Below, in pieces: positions 17,265-26,853 of a stretch of DNA of 64,000 bases. The notes below the pieces were generated by a model, which was not told the origin of the DNA, did no database searches, and saw only the letters and a program-made list of their open reading frames with translations. Numbering within the stretch: the stretch's first letter is position 1; every line of letters begins with the position of its first letter. The DNA lies in assembly GCA_017405875.1 (NCBI GenBank), contig JAFQZM010000040.1, positions 35,660 to 99,659 on the forward strand. Reading direction: 5' to 3'. The stretch comes from a bacterium. Lineage in GTDB: Bacteria; UBP6; UBA1177. Both the position numbers and the translations under genes were made by a program.

Positions 17265-20200
17265 CTATTTTGCTTTCAGCAGATCCAAAGCCTCTTTGTA
17301 GATTATTTTCGGAGCGGTTTCGTAGAGCGGCGATATCAGTTTTACTGCCTCTTCACGGTAATGCTCATCATGTGTCAGCAGGAAGAGTGCGACACAGGCA
17401 TCGGCGCGGTTTGCTTCGGTTGTGTCGTCGGTTATCATCTTTTTGATCTCTTCGATCGCCTCTGCCGGTTTTTTGAGCGCGGTTATATTCCACTGAAGAA
17501 GCGTATTTTTGAACTGAAGATCCTTGCGGTTGACTTCGACAATTATTTTTCCTGCTTCCTGGTTGACCTCGTCGGCTTTGTCGTATTGTTTCATGCAGAA
17601 AAGGAGGTGCGCGTATTCAAACATGAATTCGCAAAGGATGTTGTTTGCATTGAGCTCTTTCGCAATAGTGATCGCCTGGAGGTAATGTTCCTCTGATTTT
17701 TCGAAATTTCCCTCTTTTTTCGCGATGTTACCGAGAATAAGGTGTGCAAGTGCGACATGTCTGCGGATTCCGAGTTCGGTAGCGATTGCAAGCTGGTCTT
17801 CGATGAGCGACTTCGCTTCTTCGTATTCACCGAGCCAGTATTTGAGTTCTCCAAGGTTGTTCGACGTGTAGCAGATGTACTGTCTGATGCCCACTTTCTT
17901 GTAGGTTTCAAGAGCACGTCTGTAGAATTTCGCCGCGTTTTTGAAGTCGTTGAGGTAGGAATATATAAGACCGATGTTGTTTTCAGCAACGGCCACATCA
18001 AGCAGATTCTCGTTTTCTTTCGAAATTTTAAGCTGATTCTTGTAGTGCTGAAGTGCTTTCTGATAGTCTCCGCGGTAGTATGCAACACCGCCCATATAGC
18101 GGTAGGAAAGTGCTTTCGCCGATTTGTCGTTGATAATTTCGGCAAGACGGAGCTTTTCGGTGAAATGTTCTACTGCATCGTCAAGTTCGCCTTTGTAATA
18201 ATGGATAAGTCCGCGGTAACCTTCGACATCGCATTTGCCTTTTGTGTTGTCGAGTTTTGTATAAAGTTTTTCGGCCTCATCCAGGAGCGGATTGGCCTCG
18301 TCGTAACGTCCTTTCTGCAGCATCATGTTGGCGAGTTCCTTCATACTCGTTGCAATGAGAAGTTCGTCGCCGATCTTCTGCGAGCGTTCAAGACTCTCTT
18401 TGAACAGCTTCTCGGTAAGATCCCATTTTCCTTCGATCTGGTAAACCTGCGCGAGGCTGTGGCCGACTTTGATTATCTCTTTTTCGTCTTTGAGAATAGT
18501 CAGGAGCTTTTCGTACATTTTCTCGGCTTCCTGATTGTGATACTGCGATTTTGCGTAGTCGGCGGCTTTTTTGAGATAAATTATCTCTTTTCCCAAATCT
18601 TCAGCCTTTTCATAGTGGAAAGCGAGAGTGGAAAAGAATTTTTCTTCGTCTTTGTAATTTTTCTCGATAGCGTTGGCGACTTTTTTGTGGATCTCTTTTA
18701 AGCGCGCTTTGAGCTGCATCGAATACGCCGCATCGCGGAGAAGTGCGTGCCTGAAAGAGTAGAGCAGTGACGAAGCCTCGTTCCAGACGAGTTCGTTGAC
18801 TCCTTCTTTGAGCAGATTCGGGATGTTAAGTTTGTCCTGATCCTGTGCTATATCGTTCAAAACAAGAAGGTCGATATTGTTGCCGAGAACCGAAGCCCTG
18901 AAGACGAGGTCTTTCAGGTGCTGCGAAAGCCTGTCGAGACGGCTTACGAGCAGCGAATTGACACCGCTCGGAACCTCTGCCTTGTTGCTGGTGAGCGCAT
19001 AGCTCTTTCCGGTTTTCTGGATATATTTCTTGTCCTTCATGAAGAGGACGAGCTGTTCGATAAAGAACGGGTTGCCGTCGGTACGTGAAAATACGAAGTC
19101 GTTAAGTTCGCGGTTTCCCTTTTCTCCGAGAATATTTTTTATCATCATCGGAATGTCGCTTTTCTGCATTTTGTCGATGACGATTACGTTGAATCTTTCG
19201 TCGGTGTTGGTGAGAATTTCGGGTTTCGTGCCGTCGTCGTTGAGTCTCGACATGATGTAGAGCGCGACGGGGTAATCATCGAGAGCCTTTACCAGAGCCC
19301 TGGCGATTGTGAGTGAATCGCTGTCTGCCGCGTGCATATCGTCGAGAACGAGCATCAGCGGCTTGGTTTCGGCTATTGCGGAAAAGAAGTCGCATACTGC
19401 ATAAATCGTGTTTTCATATCTGCTTTTTGCATCAAGCATGTCGTAAACAGAGCCTTCCCAGAAAATTCCGGCAAGAGCGGCAATATATGCTTTTGAAGCC
19501 TCGAAAGCATCTTTTTTATTAATGATTTCAGCCGACAGCGCAGCCCATGCCTTTTCGAAAGCCGCATGGTTTTCCTCTGTCGTGGCGTTTTCATTCTGGT
19601 TGAAAAGCGTGTGGAAGAAGTTCGTGAACATATTCAGAGACTGTCTGAGAATCGTGTCTGTTTTTAAGGTTAAGACTCTGAAATCATTGGCGGAATTTTT
19701 TCTTACCTCGTAAATAAGACGTGATTTTCCGATACCTGCTTCTCCGTAAATCGTGGAGCAGTAAAGCCTGTTGTTTTCTCGGCATTTGTCGCGTGTTTCG
19801 AAAAGCTGCCTGAGTTCAGCCGTTCTGCCGGTGAAAGCCGTGGAGAATGAAGCTTCTTCTTCGACTTTGAGATGCCCTTTTATTTCAAAAACTTCGATCG
19901 GAACATCTATGCCTTTGAAAGCGAAATCGCCTTTGCTTTCGAGCTCGAATACGCTTTTTGCCTTTTCAGCAGCCTTGCCTGCGATCCAGTCTGCGCCGTA
20001 GGGAGCTTTCATCATAACTCTGGCAGAAAGGTTTACGTTGTCGCCCAGAGCTGTGTAAGCCGCGCGTTTCGGGCTTCCGACGAATCCGGCATAGACGACA
20101 CCCTGCGTGATTCCGCTTCTGAGTTCTGTCTTGCAGTTCTTTCTGATTTCTGCAACACAGTCGATTGCGCGTTCCAGATTGTCTTCATAACTTACCGGAG

Positions 20201-21062
20201 CGCCGAAAAGTGCCAATAGTGTCGCACCTTTGTCGCCGAAATCGAATCCGCTGATGTATCCGCCGTATTTCTGAACGTAACTAGCTAAATATTCGAGCAT
20301 TTTTTCGATTTCACACATCTCTTTCGAGATCTGGTAGGAGATGAAAAGAGAGACGACTTCACGGAACTCTCCCGGAATTTCCTGCTCGATGACAGTGTGC
20401 GGGATGAAAATTTCGAGGTCTTCGATCTTCGGTTCAGTTGCTGCAGGTTTTGTTTCAGCCGGAACGAGAAGTTCGTCAACGAAGTAAGCACCTTCTTTGA
20501 TATGCGTGCAGCAGTCGTTTTTGAGAATGGTGTAAACTTTGTCGTTTATGCAGATGTCGTTTGCAGTGCAGTGGTGTTCAGCTTCTGCAGCTTCGTCGAC
20601 AACGTCGCCGAAGAAAAGGAAATGTCTTAAATTTTCTTCGCCTTTTGCAGCGATCCAGTTGAATTTTCCTATTGAAATTCCGGCCTTAGCAGAAATTTTG
20701 AAAGCCTGACCCTTATGGTAGAGCGAAGGATTTTCGGTAAAAAACTTGTGAATATTGAAAGCCGCCGTTATCGCGCGTCTGCCGTTGTCGTCTTTGAAAA
20801 CCGCGGTGAAAGCGTCTCCGGCGAAGTTTAGAATAAATCCGTTCAGGTTATATACCGCTTCGATAAGCGGATTGAATATCGTGTTCATGAAGACCGAAAG
20901 AGTTTCCGCACCGTCGCTTCCCTGCGACATGAGCTGTCTTGTCATGTTCGTGAAACCCGATATATCGACAAACATAACGGATGCGTCAACCGACCCTGAT
21001 TTTTTACTGGAATTGATGTCGAAGTAGCCAAGTTGTTTAAGATCAGGAATTAAATTTCTCAT
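17265..21062 (-). CDS. Soluble-adenylyl-cyclase-like protein: two cyclase domains, AAA ATPase and TPR repeats
   Basis: This large cytosolic protein (about 1265 aa) has the layout of soluble adenylyl cyclases. The first cyclase-type domain carries two metal-binding aspartates, Asp33 (FVDISGFT) and Asp83 (NFAGDAF). The second has the transition-state pair Asn344 and Arg348 (GDNVNLSAR). Together they could form one active heterodimer-like site that makes cAMP. A STAND/AAA-type ATPase follows, with Walker A GEAGIGKS (about 440-447) and Walker B LMLVLDDMH. The last 500 residues are TPR-like helical repeats. I chose the ATG after GCAGG rather than a TTG six codons upstream. Its own promoter is visible. 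The signal it senses is unknown. Confidence 0.92.
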   Translation of the reverse strand: MRNLIPDLKQLGYFDINSSKKSGSVDASVMFVDISGFTNMTRQLMSQGSDGAETLSVFMNTIFNPLIEAVYNLNGFILNFAGDAFTAVFKDDNGRRAITAAFNIHKFFTENPSLYHKGQAFKISAKAGISIGKFNWIAAKGEENLRHFLFFGDVVDEAAEAEHHCTANDICINDKVYTILKNDCCTHIKEGAYFVDELLVPAETKPAATEPKIEDLEIFIPHTVIEQEIPGEFREVVSLFISYQISKEMCEIEKMLEYLASYVQKYGGYISGFDFGDKGATLLALFGAPVSYEDNLERAIDCVAEIRKNCKTELRSGITQGVVYAGFVGSPKRAAYTALGDNVNLSARVMMKAPYGADWIAGKAAEKAKSVFELESKGDFAFKGIDVPIEVFEIKGHLKVEEEASFSTAFTGRTAELRQLFETRDKCRENNRLYCSTIYGEAGIGKSRLIYEVRKNSANDFRVLTLKTDTILRQSLNMFTNFFHTLFNQNENATTEENHAAFEKAWAALSAEIINKKDAFEASKAYIAALAGIFWEGSVYDMLDAKSRYENTIYAVCDFFSAIAETKPLMLVLDDMHAADSDSLTIARALVKALDDYPVALYIMSRLNDDGTKPEILTNTDERFNVIVIDKMQKSDIPMMIKNILGEKGNRELNDFVFSRTDGNPFFIEQLVLFMKDKKYIQKTGKSYALTSNKAEVPSGVNSLLVSRLDRLSQHLKDLVFRASVLGNNIDLLVLNDIAQDQDKLNIPNLLKEGVNELVWNEASSLLYSFRHALLRDAAYSMQLKARLKEIHKKVANAIEKNYKDEEKFFSTLAFHYEKAEDLGKEIIYLKKAADYAKSQYHNQEAEKMYEKLLTILKDEKEIIKVGHSLAQVYQIEGKWDLTEKLFKESLERSQKIGDELLIATSMKELANMMLQKGRYDEANPLLDEAEKLYTKLDNTKGKCDVEGYRGLIHYYKGELDDAVEHFTEKLRLAEIINDKSAKALSYRYMGGVAYYRGDYQKALQHYKNQLKISKENENLLDVAVAENNIGLIYSYLNDFKNAAKFYRRALETYKKVGIRQYICYTSNNLGELKYWLGEYEEAKSLIEDQLAIATELGIRRHVALAHLILGNIAKKEGNFEKSEEHYLQAITIAKELNANNILCEFMFEYAHLLFCMKQYDKADEVNQEAGKIIVEVNRKDLQFKNTLLQWNITALKKPAEAIEEIKKMITDDTTEANRADACVALFLLTHDEHYREEAVKLISPLYETAPKIIYKEALDLLKAK

Positions 21063-21094
21063 ATTTACCTGCCAATTCAAAAATTAACCGGGCA

Positions 21095-21122
21095 ATTATA
21101 GGAATATGTGAAAAGAAAACAA
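21095..21122 (-). promoter_or_regulatory. Predicted promoter of the cyclase gene
   Basis: On the minus strand TTGTTT (21122-21117) and TATAAT (21100-21095) are spaced by 16 bases, about 35 bases before the ATG at 21062. Confidence 0.6.
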
Positions 21123-21139
21123 GTTTAAGAGGCTATGAA

Positions 21140-22948
21140 TTATAATACATTGATTTTTATGGTATTTGCAGCTGAGCCGTTGTTGTTGAGCGCGCTTGTG
21201 CCGCCAGTGATGATAAGTATGGGTCTGCTGCCTATGGTTCCTGCCGGAATAATCGATGCATCCGGCATGATTCTTTTATCGGTCATATAGTGGCTTGTAG
21301 GATCTTTTAACTTCTCAAGGCTTGCCGTATTTATTACCTGATACATATTTTCCGCGCTGGTTCCGCCGATAACTATCAGGCGATTGTTCCGCTCGTCGAG
21401 AATTGTTTTTGCAAAAGCTACGTTTTTGCCGTTCGAGCTGAGACCGTTGCTGTTTGCCGGAGTTTCGAACGAACCGTTACTGAGATCCCATTTTCTTATA
21501 ACGCCGTTTTGATCAGAATCTGTAAGTTCTCCTGATTTGTTGGGCATTCCGCCGAGAGTATAGAGAGCGTTGTCAGAAGCTGCGCTGTTTGCGAAAAATA
21601 TGTTGCTGCTCAGATCTGCTTCAATATCCCTGCTTTCATTTTCAGAGATGATTGATGCTACAACTCCTGTGGAGCCGGATTCTGCGGTCGGTTCTTCGGT
21701 TGTTTCTTCAGTTGTGTCCTCATCGGTAGTGTCTCTGGTCGATGCCGCCGAAGGTGCTGGTCTTCCTCCGACTGCAAAAATTGAACCGTTGCTGTATGCC
21801 AGTGCCGGAAGAATCATCGGAGACGAAGTTTCGGCAAATTCGGTGACGGTGCTTACAGAAACAGTTCCTTCTCCGATGGTGGAATCGGTGATTGTGAATT
21901 TGTAAGTCTTGTTTGAAGGTTTGCCCTCTGCGTCAACTCCGCCGACAAGGAAAACCTCTATAGGCGCAGTGTTGTATCCTGTATCGTTAGCCACAGTCTG
22001 TTTTACGAAAATGCTCTGAAACGTCATGAATTTAATCTCTTCCGGAACGGTAATGGTTTCGGTTTTGTTCTCAACCGAGCTTCCCAAACCGTTTATTTTG
22101 AAGTTATAATTCGGCTGAGAAGGCATATACTTCTCAATCGTTGTAACGGCATTTTTCTGAACGTATGGCAGAAGCGGATAGCCGTCAAACGCTGTATCCT
22201 GCTCTTTTGCACTAAAATCCTGAACTCCGCCGATAAAAAGGACACTTCCGTCATTCAGAGGTATTGCCGTGTGCATTGCACGTTTTGTGGTCATCGGTTT
22301 GAGAGGTTCTATCTCTCCGGACTCGATATCTATTATTTCGACGCTGTCCGTCGCAGCACACTGACCGTTGTCGCCGCATGAAACAAAACCTCCGGCGACA
22401 AGAACTCTTTTTTTGTCAAGAAGAACTGTAGACGTGTGACCGAATCTCGGCATCTCCAGTTTTTTAGGCATTTCAAGCTCTTTATCTTTCGGTGCTACAG
22501 GGTAAAGAAGAATCGCCGCTTTAGTCGTTTTCCCCTTTGTAAAATTCAGACCGGCTGCTCTTCCTTCGTAATTTGCGTATGTGACATTAGGTTGTCCCGT
22601 TGAATCTGTTCCGGTAAACACGGAAACAAGGAGAGTCGCATGCGTGGCATTTTCTATGCCTGTAACTTTAAAGTCAAAGTCCTTTAACTGTTGTCTGCTG
22701 ACTGAAAATCCCGGTTTCCCGTTGATAAGAACAGTATTTCCTTCTCCGTCTATTATCTTGAAAGCTATTGCTGAAATGTCCAGAGTGAGGCATTCCAATT
22801 GCATTTCGCTGCATTCGCTCTCTGCATCACGCATCATTCTGAACGAAAAAGAAGCGCCGTCGTCTTCAGAATTGGATTCGTCTCCGCCGCATGAAACAAA
22901 GAAAAAAATTGAAAAAATCACGAAAAATAACCGCAAAAGGTTTTTCAT
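21140..22948 (-). CDS. Kelch-repeat lipoprotein
   Basis: GGGAG precedes the ATG. The signal peptide ends in a lipobox (FFVSC, Cys20) followed by Gly-Gly and an acidic linker. From about residue 165 a series of Kelch-like blades is visible, for example RFGHTSTVLLDKKRVLVAGG, RAMHTAIPLNDGSVLFIGG, a variant FLVGG and NRLIVIGG, forming a beta-propeller. The region around residues 30-160 is another beta-rich domain. A Thr/Glu-rich insertion (TTDEDTTEETTEEPT) interrupts the propeller. It is probably displayed on the outer membrane and binds a protein or polysaccharide. It starts 2 bases after the stop of the phosphoesterase gene and may be translated from the same message. Confidence 0.88.
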   Translation of the reverse strand: MKNLLRLFFVIFSIFFFVSCGGDESNSEDDGASFSFRMMRDAESECSEMQLECLTLDISAIAFKIIDGEGNTVLINGKPGFSVSRQQLKDFDFKVTGIENATHATLLVSVFTGTDSTGQPNVTYANYEGRAAGLNFTKGKTTKAAILLYPVAPKDKELEMPKKLEMPRFGHTSTVLLDKKRVLVAGGFVSCGDNGQCAATDSVEIIDIESGEIEPLKPMTTKRAMHTAIPLNDGSVLFIGGVQDFSAKEQDTAFDGYPLLPYVQKNAVTTIEKYMPSQPNYNFKINGLGSSVENKTETITVPEEIKFMTFQSIFVKQTVANDTGYNTAPIEVFLVGGVDAEGKPSNKTYKFTITDSTIGEGTVSVSTVTEFAETSSPMILPALAYSNGSIFAVGGRPAPSAASTRDTTDEDTTEETTEEPTAESGSTGVVASIISENESRDIEADLSSNIFFANSAASDNALYTLGGMPNKSGELTDSDQNGVIRKWDLSNGSFETPANSNGLSSNGKNVAFAKTILDERNNRLIVIGGTSAENMYQVINTASLEKLKDPTSHYMTDKRIMPDASIIPAGTIGSRPILIITGGTSALNNNGSAANTIKINVL

Positions 22949-22950
22949 TT

Positions 22951-23490
22951 TTAGATCTCCCTAAATAAACCGTTGATTTTATTAAATCTTTTTGAAATAA
23001 AAACTTCTTTTGAATCAATGTCGGAAATTTGAATTTTCACTGTGCCGGAAGGCTCTGTTTCCATAACTGCAAACGATCTGCGGCCTGTCAGTCCGACCTT
23101 TCCCAATGAGCCGGGATTTATAAAAATCCTGCCGCCGCGCTCTTCGGCAAGCGGCGTGTGAGTGTGACCGAAAACGGCGATTTCGGCTTTTGCGGCATTC
23201 ATCGCGCTTTCGTTTGCGGGAAGGATTCTGTGCGGAGCTGTCAGGTTGTGGACTATGAAAAATTTCAAGTTTCCGATATCTGCTGAAACGCTTTCGGGAA
23301 GATAGCCGGAAAGGACAAAATCGGTGTTGCCGTAAACCGCATAAAGATTTTTTTCGCCCGCAGCATTGTTAAGTGCATCGAAAAATGCGGCGTCTCCAAT
23401 ATCTCCCGCATGTATCACGGTATCAAAATCCATACTTTTTATATCTATCGGCATTTCGCCGTGAGTGTCGGAAACAACAAGTATTTTCAT
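22951..23490 (-). CDS. YfcE/MJ0936-type metallophosphoesterase
   Basis: The 179-aa product shows the calcineurin-like phosphodiesterase motifs in order: SDTHGE, HAGDIGD, YGNTD, VHN and FGHTHTP. These supply the Asp, His and Asn ligands for a two-metal site, so the enzyme should be active. Family members hydrolyse phosphodiester bonds, including cyclic nucleotides in some cases, but the natural substrate varies. I chose the ATG at 23490 (MKILVVSDTHG, with AGG just before it); the open frame extends 11 codons further. The Kelch lipoprotein gene follows immediately. It lies next to the cyclase locus, but a link to cAMP breakdown is only a guess. Confidence 0.9.
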   Translation of the reverse strand: MKILVVSDTHGEMPIDIKSMDFDTVIHAGDIGDAAFFDALNNAAGEKNLYAVYGNTDFVLSGYLPESVSADIGNLKFFIVHNLTAPHRILPANESAMNAAKAEIAVFGHTHTPLAEERGGRIFINPGSLGKVGLTGRRSFAVMETEPSGTVKIQISDIDSKEVFISKRFNKINGLFREI

Positions 23491-23600
23491 AACCTGCACC
23501 CCCAAAACTGCTCTTTTTAGCACGATATTGTTATTATGTCAAAATAGTGGATTTTTATTTTTTTATGCCTAAAATTTTCCGGTTTTTTTGAGGAGTAGTC

Positions 23601-24734
23601 ATGATTACGAAAGAAAAATTGCAAAGATTTCTGTTCGAGAAGAAAGGGTGGATTCCGCTTCTTTTTATTTCCCTTCTGGTTCTAGCGTTTATTATGACGC
23701 CGCGCATGGCTGCGATCCTTATAGCCGCGTTCGTTGCTGCCGACGCGATAGAGCCGATAGTCGATTTTTTCTCGAAAAAGCTCAAAATTCCGCGAACTTT
23801 TACGACGATTCTTTCTATAATTCTGATAATTCTGGTAATTGCGGTGCTTCTCCTCGCGATTCTGCCCGAAATCATAAGTCAGCTGGGGAGTGCTGCGGGA
23901 AAAATGCAGCCTGCCATGAGTTCGCTCTGGGATATGGCGAATACTTATGCCGGAAAAATGAACATCAACCTTCGCGAGCTTGTGAGCCGCGACGAATTCG
24001 TTTCGGGGCTTGGAAGTCACGCCGAATCTCTTTCAAAGCTCGTTTCAAGCACGACAGGCGTGGTTCTGAAACAGACTTTTTCGGTTGTTTCGTTCCTGCT
24101 CGACATGCTGATTTTTGTAGTCATCACATTTTTTGCGAGTTCTCGCTTCAAAAAGATACAGGAGTCGATTTTTTCGCTTATTCCGCCGCACATGCAGCCG
24201 TCGGCTAAAGAGTGGCTTTTGAAGTTCGACAAAATTTTCTCAGGTTTTATCCGCGGTCAGCTCACAGTCTGCATCGTTCTGGGTTCTCTTTACGCCGTTC
24301 TTTTCACGATTGCAGGCATTCAGGGCGGCGGCAACCTCGGAATAATGATCGGTGCGCTCTGTTTCGTGCCGTATGTCGGACTTTTTACCGGCATTTCGAT
24401 CGCTCTGATTCTGGCACTCATCAGCGGCGGCTTCTGGGGTTTGTTCAAAGTCCTCATTATTTTTGTTGCAATTCAGGTGTGCGATACGATTTTCATAACG
24501 CCGAATATCGTCGGAAAGAAGGTGAACGTAAGTCCGGTTTTCGTAATCATCGCCCTTTTTGCGGGAGCTGAGATCGGCGGATTTCTGGGTGTTCTCACGG
24601 CGGTTCCGGTTTTTGCAATGATTAAAGTCGTGATAGACGAGGTTGTCGCGCGTTACAAAGATTCTGATTTCTACAACGACAGAACTCTCGGAGTGACGGT
24701 GGAAAATCCTTCCAAAACGTCAAAAGAGGAGTGA
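23601..24734 (+). CDS. AI-2E family (PerM/TqsA-like) membrane transporter
   Basis: The product (377 aa) is a polytopic membrane protein with the AI-2E family arrangement: N-terminal membrane pairs, a periplasmic helical region near residues 90-150, and a conserved C-terminal block (GFIRGQLTVCIVLGSLY, LGIMIGALCFVPYVG, then TPNIVGKKVNVSPV and FLGVLTAVPV). The family contains autoinducer-2 exporters, sodium/proton antiporters and transporters of unknown substrate. GAGGAG precedes the ATG. The gene overlaps the start of the glycosyltransferase gene (TGATG). The substrate is not known. Confidence 0.92.
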   Translation: MITKEKLQRFLFEKKGWIPLLFISLLVLAFIMTPRMAAILIAAFVAADAIEPIVDFFSKKLKIPRTFTTILSIILIILVIAVLLLAILPEIISQLGSAAGKMQPAMSSLWDMANTYAGKMNINLRELVSRDEFVSGLGSHAESLSKLVSSTTGVVLKQTFSVVSFLLDMLIFVVITFFASSRFKKIQESIFSLIPPHMQPSAKEWLLKFDKIFSGFIRGQLTVCIVLGSLYAVLFTIAGIQGGGNLGIMIGALCFVPYVGLFTGISIALILALISGGFWGLFKVLIIFVAIQVCDTIFITPNIVGKKVNVSPVFVIIALFAGAEIGGFLGVLTAVPVFAMIKVVIDEVVARYKDSDFYNDRTLGVTVENPSKTSKEE

Positions 24735-25807
24735 TGTTCGCTTTTTTAGAGCCTTACTATTCAGGTAGCCACAAATATTTTGCCGACGGTTTTAAAAAAT
24801 GTTTTCCTGAGCAGATTCAGCTGTTTACGCTTCAGGGACGTCACTGGAAATGGCGTATGCACGGCTCTTCGGTCACTTTTGCCGGCATGCTTGAAAAAAG
24901 CGGAGAAAAATTCGATACAATCATAGTTTCATCGCTTTCCGATACCGCTCTTTTGAAGTCGCTTGTCCTTCCGAAAATGCCTGAGACCCGCTTCGTCACT
25001 TATTTTCACGAAAACCAGCTTGCCTATCCGTGGTCGGAAGATGACAGAGAACCTTCAAAAACCGATATGCACTACGCTTTTATAAACTTCACTTCGGCTC
25101 TTGTTTCAGATATCGCGCTTTTCAATTCGGAGTTCAACAGAGAGAGTTTTTTTGCCGCTTTGGAAGGCTTTCTGCGTTCCTTTCCAGACAACAGGCTGAC
25201 CGATAAAATCGATGCAGTCTACAAAAAATCGAAAGTGCTTTATCCCGGAATAAACACAATTCAGAAATCAAATGGTAGAAAAGGTAACATCTTGAAAATA
25301 TTGTGGAACCACCGCTGGGAGTATGACAAAGACCCTGTTGCTTTTTTTGAGACGATGTTCAGACTGAAAGCAGCCGGAACCGCTTTTCAGCTTGTTGTTC
25401 TGGGTGAAGAAAAATCGACCTCGCCTGAAATTTTCAAAATTGCGCGTGAAAAACTGAAAGATGAGATAATTTCGTTCGGTTATGCCGAAAATTATGAAGA
25501 ATACAAAAAACTTGTCGCAGGCTGCGATATCCTGCCGGTCACTTCAAAGCACGAATTTTTCGGAATAAGCGTTCTCGAAGCTGCTTCTGCAGGAGTCATT
25601 CCGATTCTGCCTGAAAGGTTGAGCTATCCCGAAATTTTTCCACCTGATAAATTCGGAAAACTTTTCTATGAAGAAGGTAAACTTTTTGATTTTATTAAAA
25701 AAATAGCCGAGAATCCCGATTTTTCGCTTCGAAACGAAATTTCCGAAAGAGCATCATTCTTTGACTGGGCGCATTTCAAAAGAAACGCTGAAAAGCTGCT
25801 GTTTTAG
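24734..25807 (+). CDS. DUF3524 glycosyltransferase, likely tRNA-queuosine mannosyltransferase type
   Basis: The N-terminus FAFLEPYYSGSHKYFADGF and the segment RHWKWRMHGSSVTFA are hallmarks of the DUF3524 (GTDC1-like) domain, followed by a GT4-type Rossmann half with ILWNHRWEYDKDP, VVLGE, FGYAENYEEYKKL and a conserved HEFFGISVLEA nucleotide-sugar-binding motif. Characterised relatives mannosylate the queuosine base of tRNA-Asp, so that role is likely here. The ATG at 24734 overlaps the previous stop and has AGAGGAG before it. The gene ends overlapping the convergent lipoprotein gene by four bases. The assignment as a glycosyltransferase is firm; the tRNA substrate is inferred from the family. 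Confidence 0.86.
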   Translation: MFAFLEPYYSGSHKYFADGFKKCFPEQIQLFTLQGRHWKWRMHGSSVTFAGMLEKSGEKFDTIIVSSLSDTALLKSLVLPKMPETRFVTYFHENQLAYPWSEDDREPSKTDMHYAFINFTSALVSDIALFNSEFNRESFFAALEGFLRSFPDNRLTDKIDAVYKKSKVLYPGINTIQKSNGRKGNILKILWNHRWEYDKDPVAFFETMFRLKAAGTAFQLVVLGEEKSTSPEIFKIAREKLKDEIISFGYAENYEEYKKLVAGCDILPVTSKHEFFGISVLEAASAGVIPILPERLSYPEIFPPDKFGKLFYEEGKLFDFIKKIAENPDFSLRNEISERASFFDWAHFKRNAEKLLF

Positions 25808-26853
25808 AAAACAGGTTCAAGCCGCTCTTCTTCTTCGGTATTTTTTCTGTTTTTTACGAAAAAAATGAGCGGTTTCCCGTCGGATGTTTCTGAAAACAGA
25901 AATTCCCCGCCTTCCTTTTCAAGAGGAATTTCAGGAAGTTCATACCCTTCATTCAGACCGGTAATGCGCAGGAGAGTCTTGTCTTTTTCGGAAGAACGGG
26001 CAGCAGTGTAGACACTGTTTTCTTTCTTTGAATAGTAGTTGAAAATGATGTTGTCGTAGGCTATGAGCGCCGTATCGTTTATGTTTACACCTTCTTTTTC
26101 AGGATCGAGATCGATTCTGCTCAAAATCCAGTTCGGCTGCGAATTGTAGAATAAAGAGATTTCGTTGGTATGGTTTCGTTCGGAAAAAAGGTATATCTCT
26201 TTGCCGGTGCATTGAAGCTGTTTCGGTTCTTCCCAAAAATAGTCGCCCAAGTCTCCCTCTGACGGTTCGTCCTGCGGAAAGAGATATTTTTGCGGTTTTT
26301 TTATTTCTCCTTTTTCATAGATATGCAAAGAAACGGTGATCCCCTCTTCCGAGTATTGCTGATGGTCGTTTATTATGCTGCTGTTGGAAAGCAGGTTTTC
26401 ATAGCGGACGAGCAGGACTATCGTGCCGTCATTCTGAACGCAGCCGCTTAAAAGTTTCGGAAAAGCAAAAAAAGTTTCTCCTTTTTCATTGAGTGTTTTT
26501 TCTGGTTTCAACGGAAGTTTGGGGGAGAGTTCTTTTCCGTTTTCCGTGCTGACCGTAAAAATATCGATTGAGGAATCAGTAGCTTCCTTTACGAGAGCCG
26601 TTCCCGTTTTGGGATTGTAGGCAACAGGTTCTCCCTCTTCGATTTCAGCTTTTTCGAGTCCTTTCTGTGTCAGGATATAATGAATGCGGCTGCTTCCTTT
26701 CGTAACGGTGACGATTCCGGGTATCCTGTGCTGATAGTCGCAGTCGTATTCTGAAACTCTGCAGATCACGAAACGGTCTTCAGAACTGCATGAAACCATG
26801 AGTGTAAAAAGAAAAACAATGATTGAAAAAATAAGAAAATTTTTAGTATTCAA
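25804..26853 (-). CDS. Lipoprotein of unknown function
   Basis: The signal peptide ends in a lipobox (LMVSC, Cys22). The rest (about 325 aa) has alternating beta strands and repeated short motifs such as GTIVLLVRYEN and KEIYLFSERNHTNEISLFY, which suggest a beta-propeller, but I recognise no family. Unlike most lipoproteins here it lacks a long acidic linker. The start overlaps the end of the upstream coiled-coil gene by 11 bases, so the two probably form one operon. The convergent end overlaps the glycosyltransferase gene by 4 bases. Confidence 0.75.
   Translation of the reverse strand: MNTKNFLIFSIIVFLFTLMVSCSSEDRFVICRVSEYDCDYQHRIPGIVTVTKGSSRIHYILTQKGLEKAEIEEGEPVAYNPKTGTALVKEATDSSIDIFTVSTENGKELSPKLPLKPEKTLNEKGETFFAFPKLLSGCVQNDGTIVLLVRYENLLSNSSIINDHQQYSEEGITVSLHIYEKGEIKKPQKYLFPQDEPSEGDLGDYFWEEPKQLQCTGKEIYLFSERNHTNEISLFYNSQPNWILSRIDLDPEKEGVNINDTALIAYDNIIFNYYSKKENSVYTAARSSEKDKTLLRITGLNEGYELPEIPLEKEGGEFLFSETSDGKPLIFFVKNRKNTEEEERLEPVF

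Noticed and set aside
17742..18701. 319-codon plus-strand frame opposite the cyclase gene
   Set aside because: It is antisense to the TPR region; its Phe/Val-rich product is typical of reversed Glu/Lys-rich helices.
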